Shown piece after piece: positions 32,506-41,255 of a stretch of 64,000 nt of DNA. The stretch lies in NCBI RefSeq assembly GCF_000426645.1, contig NZ_AUFT01000022.1, positions 1 to 64,000 of the forward strand, written 5' to 3'. The DNA is from Nakamurella lactea DSM 19367. Lineage in GTDB: Bacteria; Actinomycetota; Actinomycetes; Mycobacteriales; Nakamurellaceae. Both the position numbers and the translations under genes were made by a program. Numbering within the stretch: the first letter of the stretch is position 1; each line of letters starts with the position of its first letter. The notes under the pieces were generated by a model that had not been told where the DNA came from, did no database searches, and worked only from the letters and a program-made list of their open reading frames with translations.

Positions 32506-33657
32506 TCACGGCCTGGGCAGCCGCGGCGCAATCTCCCCGGCCAGCGCGATCGCGGCCTTGCGCACCGTCTCCGTGTCGATGTCCGCGGAGACATCGGACT
32601 GGGTCACCCGGACCACCGCCGACTCTCGCCTTCCGGTGTCGAACTCGACGTATGCGGTCGGCGAAGCGACGTTGTCGCTCAGGTAGGAGTACACGGTTCG
32701 GCCATCCAATGACTGCTGCTGCATGGTCGGGCCCATGGTGCTCGGGTGCACCGTTGCACCGATCTGACGTCGCACCTCGTACTCGACCCGCACCGTCCCG
32801 GTGTCGGAGGTGAGCCGGCAGAACTCGTCCTCATGTCCGCGCGCCTGTTCCAACGCCACGTCGTCGACTAGGTGCTGCGGCATCACCTCGCAGATCACAT
32901 GCGGCCAGGCCCTGGTGCCGGCGGGGACCTTCTGGTGAGTGGTCGACGGCAACGCCGTGACGGCGCCACTCATCGGGGCTGTGCTGCGCAACGACTTCGA
33001 CACCGCGGTGGCCAGCGCCAACACCTTCGTGTGCTTCTCCTGGTACGACATCGATTCGCCGGTCACGCTGAACACCGCCGATCCGCTGCCGCTGTCGAAG
33101 GCCGCCCGGGCGCCGCTGCCGGCCTTGTCCTCCCACGACCAGCCCGGACGCCCGTCGATCGGTGCCGTTCGGACCTGGGTGGACCGGGCGCTACCTGGCT
33201 CGTCCGGGCTGATGTGACCCGAACCTCGGGTGATCGACACACTCAGATAGTCGCCGCCGGTGAGCTTCTCGTAGCTGCACCGCACTTGCGGATCGCCGGG
33301 TGCCCTTGTCAGGCCCTGCGTCAACTCGCCCGGCATCAGCTTGCACACCTCGGTCGGCCAGACGTCGGCGATTGCGGCGGGCGCGGTCGTGGTCGCCGCG
33401 GTCGTGGTCGTCGCTGCCGCACTCGTCGCTGCCGCACTCGTCGCTGCCGCGCTCGTTGCTGTCGAGGTCGTCGCGGCCGTGGTCGTGGTCGTCGCGGCCG
33501 TCGCGGCCGTGCTCGTCGCTGCCGCGCTCGTTACTGCCGCGCTGGTTCCGACCGTCGACGTTCCGGCGACCGCGGATCCGGTCTCGCTCGCAGCGCAGCC
33601 GGACACCGTCATCACGGCAACCGCCGCAATCAGCACGGACATCGTTCGAAGGCGCAT
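32506..33657 (-). CDS. Paralogous lipoprotein with duplicated DUF3558-like domains
   Basis: 383 residues from the ATG at 33657 (GGGAGTGG upstream). Lipobox V-S-G-C21. The linker (about residues 30-95) is made of Ala/Thr/Ser with tandem S-A-A-A-T units, reflecting a DNA repeat around 33400-33540. The two C-terminal domains match those of the preceding lipoprotein (D-V-W-P-T-E-x-C-K-L-M-P and G-T-R-A-W-P-H-x-I-C are shared). The pair arose by gene duplication with rapid linker divergence. 193 bases separate the genes and hold no recognised element. Confidence 0.83.
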   Translation of the reverse strand: MRLRTMSVLIAAVAVMTVSGCAASETGSAVAGTSTVGTSAAVTSAAATSTAATAATTTTTAATTSTATSAAATSAAATSAAATTTTAATTTAPAAIADVWPTEVCKLMPGELTQGLTRAPGDPQVRCSYEKLTGGDYLSVSITRGSGHISPDEPGSARSTQVRTAPIDGRPGWSWEDKAGSGARAAFDSGSGSAVFSVTGESMSYQEKHTKVLALATAVSKSLRSTAPMSGAVTALPSTTHQKVPAGTRAWPHVICEVMPQHLVDDVALEQARGHEDEFCRLTSDTGTVRVEYEVRRQIGATVHPSTMGPTMQQQSLDGRTVYSYLSDNVASPTAYVEFDTGRRESAVVRVTQSDVSADIDTETVRKAAIALAGEIAPRLPRP

Positions 33658-33875
33658 CTGGAGCCACTCCCATGGGGTCGGGCGACGCCGGGCAGTCTCC
33701 ACGGCGCACGAAACCACCGATCCTTCCAGTTCGCAGCGGTGCCGTCCGGCGAACGACGAAGAGCCGTTCGATCCGGGTCGTGGGTCCGCCGGCCGGGGCG
33801 AGCCGGCCCCGGCTATCGTCGGCAGATCAGTCACGAATCTGGCGACGTCACCACCAGCGAACCAGGAGTCAGCAG

Positions 33876-34637
33876 ATGAATCTCGACGGAACTTCGGCGA
33901 TCGTCACCGGAGCGGCCTCCGGCCTCGGCGCTGCTACCGCGAAAGCCCTTGCCGCTGCTGGTGTCCGGGTGTTCGGGCTGGATCTGGCCACCGGCTGGGA
34001 GAAGGCCGGCGGACCGGGCGAGGGCGTCACCCCCGTATCCGGTGACGTGACCAGCGCGGACGACGTAGCGTCCGCCGTCGCCGCGGCGGCGGACGCCGGT
34101 CCGCTGCGGATGACGGTGAACTGCGCGGGCCTGGGCTGGGCCTCGCGAATCCTGAGCAAGAAGGGTGTGCACGACTTCGACCTGTTCAAGACGGTGATCT
34201 CGGTGAACCTGGTCGGCACCTTCAACGTGCTCCGGCTGGCCGCCGAGGCGATGTCGAAGACCGACCCGGTGGACGAGGCCGGTCAGCGCGGGCTGATCGT
34301 GAACACCGCGTCCGTGGCCGCCTTCGACGGGCAGATCGGACAGATTGCCTACTCCGCGTCCAAGGGCGGCGTGGCCGGCATGTGCCTGCCCGCCGCGCGC
34401 GATCTCGCCCAGTTCGGGATCAGGGTGATGACCATCGCGCCGGGCATCATCGACACCCCGATGATGGCCGGCATCACCGAGGAGTTCCGCGAGTCACTGG
34501 CCGCCAGTGTGCCGTTCCCGGCCCGGCTCGGCCGGCCCGACGAGTACGCCCAACTGGCGCTGATGATCGCCGAGCACGATTACCTCAACGGTGAGGTGAT
34601 CCGGATGGACGGATCGCTGCGGATGGCGCCACGCTGA
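33876..34637 (+). CDS. SDR-family dehydrogenase (3-hydroxyacyl-CoA dehydrogenase type 2-like)
   Basis: 253 residues, ATG at 33876 after CAGGAGTCAGCAG. SDR motifs are T-G-A-A-S-G-L-G, N-T-A-S-V-A-A-F-D-G with the catalytic Ser, and Y-S-A-S-K. The D-L-A at the end of strand 2 predicts NAD+ use. The segment P-G-I-I-D-T-P-M-M-A-G and the overall pattern resemble the HSD10-like enzymes that oxidise short-chain 3-hydroxyacyl-CoA. No beta-oxidation partners are adjacent. Confidence 0.9.
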   Translation: MNLDGTSAIVTGAASGLGAATAKALAAAGVRVFGLDLATGWEKAGGPGEGVTPVSGDVTSADDVASAVAAAADAGPLRMTVNCAGLGWASRILSKKGVHDFDLFKTVISVNLVGTFNVLRLAAEAMSKTDPVDEAGQRGLIVNTASVAAFDGQIGQIAYSASKGGVAGMCLPAARDLAQFGIRVMTIAPGIIDTPMMAGITEEFRESLAASVPFPARLGRPDEYAQLALMIAEHDYLNGEVIRMDGSLRMAPR

Positions 34638-34661
34638 TCCGTTGCAGCTGACCACCCAGGC

Positions 34662-35273
34662 TCAGGCGGCGCGGTCGTCCTGTTCCGAGTTGGCGACGGC
34701 CGCCGCCCACAGGTAGCCGCAAGCCAGTACGACCACACCGAACTGCAGGCTGACGTCCAGGTCGGAGTCCCCGCCCGGCATCGCCATCCGCGCCACCGCG
34801 AGCGCGACGATCCCGAGGGCCGCGGCCCACCCGCAGACGATGCGGCCGGCCCGCGACGACGACCGGGTGGCCGACCTTGCTGCGCTGCCGGCCACCAGCG
34901 CGGCGATGATCGCCACCAGCAGGGCAGCGAGCAGCACGAAGCCGGCGGACGTGAGGTGGGGCGCATGGCGGGCAGATCGCTCGGCGAAGAACTTTCCCAG
35001 CACGCCGAGCACGCTGAAGTGCTCGATCGGGTCGACGTCGCCGTCCGTAGGCGTGCGCACCTCGATGAACGGGGCGAACATCCCGATGACCAGCAGCACG
35101 ATCGGTCCGATCGCCGCTTGCGCGGTCCTGGCGAGGGCGTTCGCTCGGATCGAGTCGGCAGTCGCCTGCTCCCGACTCTCGAGCCGGCCCAATCGTCCGA
35201 CGAGATCCCGCTGCGCCCCGGCGAGCCGGTCGAGCCTCTGGTCAGGTGACAGGTCGGGTTCGCTCATCGTCAT
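34662..35273 (-). CDS. Membrane protein with coiled-coil N-terminus
   Basis: 203 residues (start M-T-M; the second ATG at 35267 is equally possible). The first 45 residues are a polar coiled coil (D-R-L-A-G-A-Q-R-D-L-V-G-R-L-G-R-L-E). Four hydrophobic helices follow (about 55-70, 105-130, 143-160 and 175-193). No family was recognised. It lies between an SDR (convergent) and the flavoprotein gene upstream on the same strand, 41 bases away, with which it may share a transcript. Confidence 0.72.
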   Translation of the reverse strand: MTMSEPDLSPDQRLDRLAGAQRDLVGRLGRLESREQATADSIRANALARTAQAAIGPIVLLVIGMFAPFIEVRTPTDGDVDPIEHFSVLGVLGKFFAERSARHAPHLTSAGFVLLAALLVAIIAALVAGSAARSATRSSSRAGRIVCGWAAALGIVALAVARMAMPGGDSDLDVSLQFGVVVLACGYLWAAAVANSEQDDRAA

Positions 35274-35314
35274 GCCCGATTCGACGCAGGCAAGCCGACC
35301 GGCGTTCCGGCCGG

Positions 35315-37009
35315 TCAGACCGGTGAGCGCTCCCCGGCGAGCTCGGCCAACCGGGCGTGCACGAGCGGGATCACCGCGGATCCCTCGCCACTGGCGGCGG
35401 CTACCCGCTTCATCGAGCCGCACCGGATGTCGCCGGCGGCGAACACACCCGGGACGGTGGTGGCGAACGGCTCCGGCGGGCGGCCACCCTGCCAGGACTG
35501 CCACGGCGTATCGGCCCCAGTCAGCACGAAACCGCGGGCATCCTTGGCGACGTCGGCCGGCAGCCAGCCGCAGGTCGGCTCGGCTCCCAGCAGCAGGTAG
35601 AGGCCCTTCGCGGCGACCTGTTCCTCCTCGTGCGTATTGAGGTCGCGCAGCCGTAGCCACTGCAGGTGCCCGTCACCGCCGCCGTCCACCACCGTCGTGC
35701 AGGGCCGCACCCTGATCCGCGGATTACCGAGGATCTCCCGGATCAGGTAGTCCGACATCGTCTCGGCCAGGCTCGGGCGCCGGATCAGGATCGTCACCGA
35801 CTCGGCGAACCTGGACAGATGCACGGCGGCCTGGCCGGCGCTGTTGCCGCCGCCGACGACGAACACCGGCTTCTGCTTCATCTCCCGGGCGGTGCTGGTG
35901 GCCGCCCCGTAGCTGACCCCGCGGCCGACGAACTCCTCGATCGCCTCGACCCCGAGGCGGCGGTAGTCGACGCCGGTGGCGATCAGCACGGTCGACGTCG
36001 GGATCTGCTGCTCCCCCAGCTGCAGCACATGGGCGGCACCGTCCGATCCGGGGACGAACCCGGTCACCGCCCGACCGATCATGAACCGAGCCCCGAATCT
36101 GATGGCCTGCGAGCGGGCCCGCTGGGTCAGCCGCATCCCGGAGATGCCGCGCGGGAAACCCAGGTAATTGCGGATCATCGAGCTGGTTCCCGCCTGGCCG
36201 CCGATCGGACCGGAGTCAAGGACCAGGGTGTTCAGGCCCTCGCTGGCCGCGTACACGGCAGCGCCGAGCCCCGCCGGACCGGCACCGACCACCACGAAGT
36301 CGAAGGCCTCCCCGTCGGCCAGGTCCAGCGTCGGGGAGTACAACATCTCGCCGAGGTCCGCGTTGGTCGGCCGGGAGACGACCACGCCGACCTGGGTGTT
36401 GTGCACCAGCGGCAGTTCGGCGCCGTCCGGCGCGAGTGCGACGACCTCGCGGCCCGTCTCCGAGTCCGCACGGAACGTCGTATTCGGCATGCCCATCCGA
36501 TCGAGGAAATCGCGGATCCGCGACAGGTCGGCGCTCGGCCCGTCGGCGACCAGCCGGGTGCCCTCGATCTCGGAGAGGTTGACCGACGATCCCCAGTCCG
36601 ACAGCAGGTCACTGACCGCGGTGTGGAACTCCTCGTCCCGCGGCCCCTGCGGCAGCATCAGGTAGCCGTCGATGCTGCCGTTGGCCAGACTGTCGTGCAT
36701 CTGGCCGACGGATCCGCGGAACTGCGCGGCCGGAATGATCACCAGGCGCCGCGCCGTCGGCACGAACTTCTGGATCTTGGCGAAGACGTGCGTCGCCTTC
36801 TGGCCGTCGGCGAAGAACTCGCACGCCACCAGCGCGATCGGGCGGCGGTCCGCACCCAGGCCCTTGAGCCGGTCGACCACTTCCAGCATGGTCGTCGGCG
36901 CGACTATCTCGTAGTCGGCGGCGTACCGCTTGGTCAGTTCCTCGACCATCGCGCCGCGGTACTCGTGGCCGATGATGACGATGGCTGGCTTCTGGCGCGG
37001 CTCCGGCAT
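35315..37009 (-). CDS. Thioredoxin-reductase-like flavoprotein lacking the CxxC, with receiver-like N-terminus
   Basis: 564 residues. Residues 8-135 form a receiver-like domain (I-V-I-I-G-H-E at the start, A-L-V-A-C-E-F-F in place of the phospho-acceptor strand). Residues 140-225 resemble a thioredoxin-fold linker. Residues 236-560 are a thioredoxin-reductase-type flavoprotein with G242-A-G-P-A-G247 (FAD) and G-G-G-N-S-A-G (386-392, NADPH). Where thioredoxin reductase has C-A-T-C, this protein reads Y-G-A-A-T-S-T-A (367-374), so no disulfide can form there. It therefore cannot reduce thioredoxin by the standard route and may reduce another acceptor, as ferredoxin-NADP reductases of the same fold do. 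Confidence 0.9.
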   Translation of the reverse strand: MPEPRQKPAIVIIGHEYRGAMVEELTKRYAADYEIVAPTTMLEVVDRLKGLGADRRPIALVACEFFADGQKATHVFAKIQKFVPTARRLVIIPAAQFRGSVGQMHDSLANGSIDGYLMLPQGPRDEEFHTAVSDLLSDWGSSVNLSEIEGTRLVADGPSADLSRIRDFLDRMGMPNTTFRADSETGREVVALAPDGAELPLVHNTQVGVVVSRPTNADLGEMLYSPTLDLADGEAFDFVVVGAGPAGLGAAVYAASEGLNTLVLDSGPIGGQAGTSSMIRNYLGFPRGISGMRLTQRARSQAIRFGARFMIGRAVTGFVPGSDGAAHVLQLGEQQIPTSTVLIATGVDYRRLGVEAIEEFVGRGVSYGAATSTAREMKQKPVFVVGGGNSAGQAAVHLSRFAESVTILIRRPSLAETMSDYLIREILGNPRIRVRPCTTVVDGGGDGHLQWLRLRDLNTHEEEQVAAKGLYLLLGAEPTCGWLPADVAKDARGFVLTGADTPWQSWQGGRPPEPFATTVPGVFAAGDIRCGSMKRVAAASGEGSAVIPLVHARLAELAGERSPV

Positions 37010-37040
37010 CCAACAACGGTACGTCGGCGGCCGGCGGGCG

Positions 37041-38471
37041 TCACCCGTGTTGCCGGGTCCGGCCGGGCGCGAACAGGGCGGCGATGACGGCGACCACTAC
37101 GGCCGCGGCGCCGGTCAGCAGGGCCGGCCCGATCGCGCCCGTGTACCCGGTCGGGCTGATGGTGCCGCCGGCACCGAGGAAGACCGCCGTCAGCAGCGCG
37201 ACACCCAGGGCGACGCCGAACTCCCGGATCGTCGAGTTGGCCGAACTGGCGATCGCGAACTCGCTCTCCGGCAGTCCGTCGAGTACCGCGGTGGCGCTCG
37301 GCGCGAACGTCAGACCCATCCCGATCCCGGCCATCGCCAGGGCGGGGATGAAGGCGCCGTAGGAGTCCCCGGCCTCGGTGACGATAGCCATCCAGACCAA
37401 CGACCCGGCCTGCAGCACCAGCCCGACCACCAACAGCGAACGCAGCCCGGTCCGCCGGACCAGCGCCCCGGCGATCGGTGCGACGATCATCGGCGCCGCG
37501 GTCCACGGCAGCGTCCGGATGCCGGCCTGCAGCGGCGTGTAGCCCTGCACCACCTGCAGGTACTGGGCCATCAGGAACACCGCACCGAACATCCCGAGGG
37601 TGAAGAACAGCCCGATGGCGTTGGCCGCGGAGAATCCCCGGCTGCGGAACAGCCGCAGTGGCAGCACGGCGTCTTCGCGGCCGCGGGCGTACCAGAGGTA
37701 GACCGGGATCAGCACGACCGCGCCGACCAGCGAAGCCAGCACGGTCGGTGAGTCCCAGCCGTCGTCGTTGCCGTGCACGATGCCCCAGATGCCGAGAAAC
37801 ACCGCGCCGCCGAGCAGCACCGTGCCGAGCAGATCCAGTCGCTTCCAGCCGCCCTTCGACTCGGGGATCGCCGCCAGCAGCAGCGGCACCGCGACCAGCG
37901 CCACCGGCACGTTCAGCCAGAAGATCGCCTGCCAGCTGATGCCTTCCACCACTGCACCACCGATCACCGGCCCGAGTGCAACACCGAGGCCGGACACCCC
38001 GCCCCAGATGCCGATGGCTGCCGCCCGCATCGCGGGCGGAACGGCCGCGGCCAGCAGCGTCAGCGACAGCGGCATGATCGCCGCGGCACCAAGGCCCTGG
38101 AACGCCCGGGCGATGATCAAAGCCTCGGACGACGTACTCAGCGCAGAGCCGATCGAGGCCAGGGTGAACAATCCGACGCCGGCCAGCATCACCCGGCGCC
38201 GACCGAACCGGTCGCCGAGGGTGGCCGCCGGGAGCATGAAGGTGGCGAACGCCAGCGTGTAGGCGTTCAGGAACCAGGCCAGCTGGCCGACCGAGGCGCC
38301 GAGATCCGTGCGGATCACTGGCAGCGCGCTGGTCAGCACCAGGTTGTCCAGGGTGGCCATGAACATCGGCAACGAGGCGGCGACGATCGCCAGCCAGACC
38401 GGGATGCGGCGCCGGCCGGGCGGCGCCGGTTCGGGATCGGGGATGACGGGAGAGGCAACGGAGGTGGTCAT
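37041..38471 (-). CDS. MFS drug-resistance transporter, DHA2 (EmrB/QacA) type
   Basis: 476 residues with about fourteen membrane helices. MFS motifs are visible: L-G-D-R-F-G-R-R (motif A) and A-R-A-F-Q-G-L-G-A-A (motif B region), then G-P-V-I-G-G in motif C, which marks antiporters. Transcribed divergently from a TetR gene with a shared operator (38504-38533), so substrate-induced derepression is likely. The substrate is not predictable. Confidence 0.92.
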   Translation of the reverse strand: MTTSVASPVIPDPEPAPPGRRRIPVWLAIVAASLPMFMATLDNLVLTSALPVIRTDLGASVGQLAWFLNAYTLAFATFMLPAATLGDRFGRRRVMLAGVGLFTLASIGSALSTSSEALIIARAFQGLGAAAIMPLSLTLLAAAVPPAMRAAAIGIWGGVSGLGVALGPVIGGAVVEGISWQAIFWLNVPVALVAVPLLLAAIPESKGGWKRLDLLGTVLLGGAVFLGIWGIVHGNDDGWDSPTVLASLVGAVVLIPVYLWYARGREDAVLPLRLFRSRGFSAANAIGLFFTLGMFGAVFLMAQYLQVVQGYTPLQAGIRTLPWTAAPMIVAPIAGALVRRTGLRSLLVVGLVLQAGSLVWMAIVTEAGDSYGAFIPALAMAGIGMGLTFAPSATAVLDGLPESEFAIASSANSTIREFGVALGVALLTAVFLGAGGTISPTGYTGAIGPALLTGAAAVVVAVIAALFAPGRTRQHG

Positions 38472-38503
38472 CGAGGGCTCCTCGGATCAAGAAGGCATTG
38501 AAT

Positions 38504-38533
38504 GATTACTTACTCGATCGAGGCTAAGTAATC
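38504..38533. promoter_or_regulatory. TetR operator between the MFS and TetR genes
   Basis: GATTACTTA (38504-38512) and TAAGTAATC (38525-38533) are perfect 9-bp inverted arms. Between them CTCGATCGAG (38513-38522) is itself a perfect palindrome. The site lies in the 81-base divergent gap and covers the AT-rich promoter zone of both genes. Confidence 0.82.
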
Positions 38534-38552
38534 GAGTGATAACCTGTCAAGC

Positions 38553-39149
38553 ATGGTCACCGAGAAAGCTGCACCCGTCACCCGAATGGGCGGAGCGGAG
38601 CGACGCGAACTGGTGCTGGCCGCGGCCACCCGCGCGTTCGCCGCCGGCGGTTACGCCGGCACCAGTACGGACGCGGTGGCCAAGGAAGCCGGAGTCTCCC
38701 AGCCGTACGTGGTCCGGATGTTCGGCACCAAGCTCGAGCTGTTCCTGCAGGTTCACGACCGTGCGATCGCGGCCATCTGCGCGGCCTTCGCCGCCGAGAT
38801 CGAGGCGGCACCGTTCGACCCGCAGTCCCCCGACGACTGGGGGCGGCTCGGTGACGCGTACACCACCCTGCTCCAGGACCGGGACCTGCTGCTGGTGATG
38901 ATGCACGGATTCACCGCCGCCGCCGCGGTTCCGGACATCGGCACCGCCGCGCGCGAGTGTGTGTCGGAGGTCGTCCGGACGCTGGAGGCAACCGGCGGGA
39001 CCGACGAACAGATCCGTGACTTCTTCGCCCAGGGCATGCTACTCAATGTGCTGGTGGCCATCAGGGCCCCCGAACACTTCGACCAGGGCGGCCCGCTCGC
39101 CCGGCTGGCGACCTGCGCCTTCGGTGACGCGCTGTCGACCGTGCGCTGA
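38553..39149 (+). CDS. TetR-family regulator of the adjacent exporter
   Basis: 198 residues. The N-terminal helix-turn-helix spans about residues 15-60 (R-E-L-V-L-A-A-A-T-R-A-F, then T-S-T-D-A-V-A-K-E-A-G-V-S-Q-P-Y-V-V-R-M-F-G). The rest is a helical ligand domain. The divergent MFS exporter and the strong palindrome between them make it the local repressor. Confidence 0.92.
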   Translation: MVTEKAAPVTRMGGAERRELVLAAATRAFAAGGYAGTSTDAVAKEAGVSQPYVVRMFGTKLELFLQVHDRAIAAICAAFAAEIEAAPFDPQSPDDWGRLGDAYTTLLQDRDLLLVMMHGFTAAAAVPDIGTAARECVSEVVRTLEATGGTDEQIRDFFAQGMLLNVLVAIRAPEHFDQGGPLARLATCAFGDALSTVR

Positions 39150-39157
39150 CCCCAGCC

Positions 39158-39355
39158 GTAGCGGGGTTGTCCCGGCGTAGCGGGGTTGTCCCGGCGTAGC
39201 GGGGTTGTCCCGGCGTAGCGGGGTTGTCCCGGCGTAGCGGGGTTGTCCCGGCGTAGCGGGGTTGTCCCGACGTAGCGGGGTTGTCCCGACGTAGCGGGGT
39301 TGTCCCGGCGCAGCGGGACAACCCCGCTACGCGGGGGGCGGGACAAGCCCGCTAC
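39158..39355 (+). repeat. Tandem array of eight direct and two inverted GTAGCGGGGTTGTCCCG units
   Basis: Eight direct copies start every 19 bases at 39158, 39177, 39196, 39215, 39234, 39253, 39272 and 39291, nearly identical (GGC or GAC linkers). Two inverted copies follow at 39314-39330 and 39339-39355. The last direct and first inverted copies can form a perfect 17-bp stem with a 6-base loop (39291-39330). The array fills the gap between the TetR gene and argS and leaves only about 50 bases for the argS promoter. Confidence 0.95.
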
Positions 39356-39407
39356 GCGTCAGGCGGGCACGGCACGGCCGGCTCGTCGGGCACCATAGGC
39401 TGGAGCG

Positions 39408-41141
39408 GTGCCGTCACCTGCTGCCGAACTGACCCCGCGGATCTCCGCCGCCATCACCGCCGCCTTCGGCGACGACTACGCCGGATCCGACCCGGTGCTG
39501 CGGCCGAGCCAATTCGCCGACCTGCAGGCCAATGCCGCACTGGCGCTGGCCAAGCGACTCGGCCGCAAGCCCCGCGAGGTGGCCGAGCAGATCGTGGCGC
39601 AGCTCGATGTCAAGGGCGTCTGCAGTTCGGTGGAGGTCAGCGGCCCCGGCTTCCTGAACCTCACCCTGGATCCCGCCTGGATCTCCGCCCAGGCCGGCGG
39701 TACCGCCGCCGATCCCCGACTGGGCGTGCCGACCGAAGAACGTCAGATCGTGCCGATCGACTACTCGGCGCCGAACGTTGCGAAGGAGATGCACGCCGGC
39801 CACCTGCGGACCACCGTGGTCGGCGATTCGCTGGCGCGCACGCTGGAACACCTGGGGCACACGGTGATCCGGCAGAACCACATCGGTGATTGGGGCACCC
39901 CGTTCGGCATGCTGATCGAGCACCTGCTCGATGTCGGAGAAGGCTCGGACGAGGCGCGGCTGGTGGAGCAGGACCCGAACGCGTTCTACCAGGCAGCCAG
40001 GACAAAGTTCGACGGCGACCCGGAATTCGCCAACCGGGCCAGGGCGAGAGTCGTTGCGCTGCAAGCCGGCGACGCCGAAACCCTGCGACTGTGGCGCGAG
40101 CTGGTGGATCTGTCCAAGCAGTACTTCAACCGGATCTACTCGGCGCTCGGTGTCACCCTCACCGACGATGACCTGGCCGGCGAGTCGACCTACAACGACC
40201 AACTGGCGGCAATCTGCGACGAGCTGGAGTCCCGCGGCATCGCCACCATGAGCGACGGCGCGCTGTGTGTCTTCCTGGACGGCTACACCGGCCGGGAGAA
40301 CAAGCCGGTGCCGCTGATCATCCGCAAGTCGGATGGTGGCTACGGTTACGGCACCACGGATCTGGCCACCGTCAAGTACCGGGTCGAGCAACTGCATGCC
40401 AACCGGGTGCTCTACGTGATCGGGGCGCCGCAGGCGCTGCACCTGAACATGGTCTGGGACACCGCCCGGAAGGCCGGCTGGCTGACCGACGACGTCGAAG
40501 TGGTGCACGTCCAGATCGGCAACGTGCTCGGTCCGGATCGCAAGATGATGCGGACCAGATCCGGAAACCCGTTGCGGCTGATGGAATTGGTCGACGAGGC
40601 GAAGCTGACGGCGAAGAAGGTGATCGACGAGGCCCGGCCGGACCTGGACGAGGCGACCCGGGCCGAGATCGCCCCGCAGATCGGCGTCGGCGCCATCAAG
40701 TACGCCGACCTGTCGGTGGCGCACGACACCGAGTACGTGTTCGACCTGGAACGGATGCTGTCGCTCACGGGCAACACCGGCCCGTACCTGCAGTACGCCG
40801 CCGCCCGGATCCGGTCGATCTTCCGCAACGCCGGGTTGACGGCGGACCAGGCGACCACCACCATCACCATCGCCGAGCCGGCCGAGCGGGCGTTGGCGTT
40901 GGCGCTACTGGAGTTCGGCCCGGTGCTGACCCAGGTCGGCGCACTGCTGGAGCCGCACCGGCTGTGCGGCTACCTTTTCGACCTGGCCCAGGCGTTCTCG
41001 GCGTTCTACGAGAGCTGCCCGGTACTCAAGGCCGACGACCCAGCCGTCCGCGACTCCCGGCTGGCGCTGTGCGCGCTGACCCTGCGGGTACTGGTGCAAG
41101 GCCTTGACCTGCTCGGAGTGCAGGCGCCCGAGCGGATGTGA
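39408..41141 (+). CDS. argS: Arginyl-tRNA synthetase
   Basis: 577 residues, GTG start. The N-terminal Arg_tRNA_synt_N domain (about 1-95) binds the tRNA D-loop. The class I catalytic core has H129-A-G-H132 (HIGH motif) in P-N-V-A-K-E-M-H-A-G-H-L-R and the K-M-M-R-T-R-S-G variant of KMSKS near residue 380. The C-terminal helical DALR anticodon-binding domain ends in G-L-D-L-L-G-V-Q-A-P-E-R-M, the standard ArgS terminus. Essential; charges tRNA-Arg. It is not followed by lysA as in some actinomycetes. Confidence 0.97.
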   Translation: MPSPAAELTPRISAAITAAFGDDYAGSDPVLRPSQFADLQANAALALAKRLGRKPREVAEQIVAQLDVKGVCSSVEVSGPGFLNLTLDPAWISAQAGGTAADPRLGVPTEERQIVPIDYSAPNVAKEMHAGHLRTTVVGDSLARTLEHLGHTVIRQNHIGDWGTPFGMLIEHLLDVGEGSDEARLVEQDPNAFYQAARTKFDGDPEFANRARARVVALQAGDAETLRLWRELVDLSKQYFNRIYSALGVTLTDDDLAGESTYNDQLAAICDELESRGIATMSDGALCVFLDGYTGRENKPVPLIIRKSDGGYGYGTTDLATVKYRVEQLHANRVLYVIGAPQALHLNMVWDTARKAGWLTDDVEVVHVQIGNVLGPDRKMMRTRSGNPLRLMELVDEAKLTAKKVIDEARPDLDEATRAEIAPQIGVGAIKYADLSVAHDTEYVFDLERMLSLTGNTGPYLQYAAARIRSIFRNAGLTADQATTTITIAEPAERALALALLEFGPVLTQVGALLEPHRLCGYLFDLAQAFSAFYESCPVLKADDPAVRDSRLALCALTLRVLVQGLDLLGVQAPERM

Positions 41142-41169
41142 GCGCACCGGTACCCGTACCGGCGCCGCT

Positions 41170-41233
41170 GTTGATCATGGTCACCTGCACGACAATCCGG
41201 ACGCCCGGACGGGGCCTCAGCGCCATGATCAAC
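41170..41233. terminator. Long-spaced inverted repeat between argS and a convergent gene
   Basis: GTTGATCATGG (41170-41180) and CCATGATCAAC (41223-41233) are perfect 11-bp arms, 42 bases apart, in the convergent gap downstream of argS. The spacer contains a smaller GC-rich inverted repeat (TCCGG-ACGC-CCGGA). It is either a bidirectional terminator or a small repetitive element. No T-tract was seen. Confidence 0.45.
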
Positions 41234-41255
41234 TTCGGGCGCTGCCGGGGAACTG

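Noticed and set aside
39158..39355. Tandem repeats suggestive of a CRISPR array
   Set aside because: The period is only 19 bases with no unique spacers, two units are inverted, and no cas genes are present.
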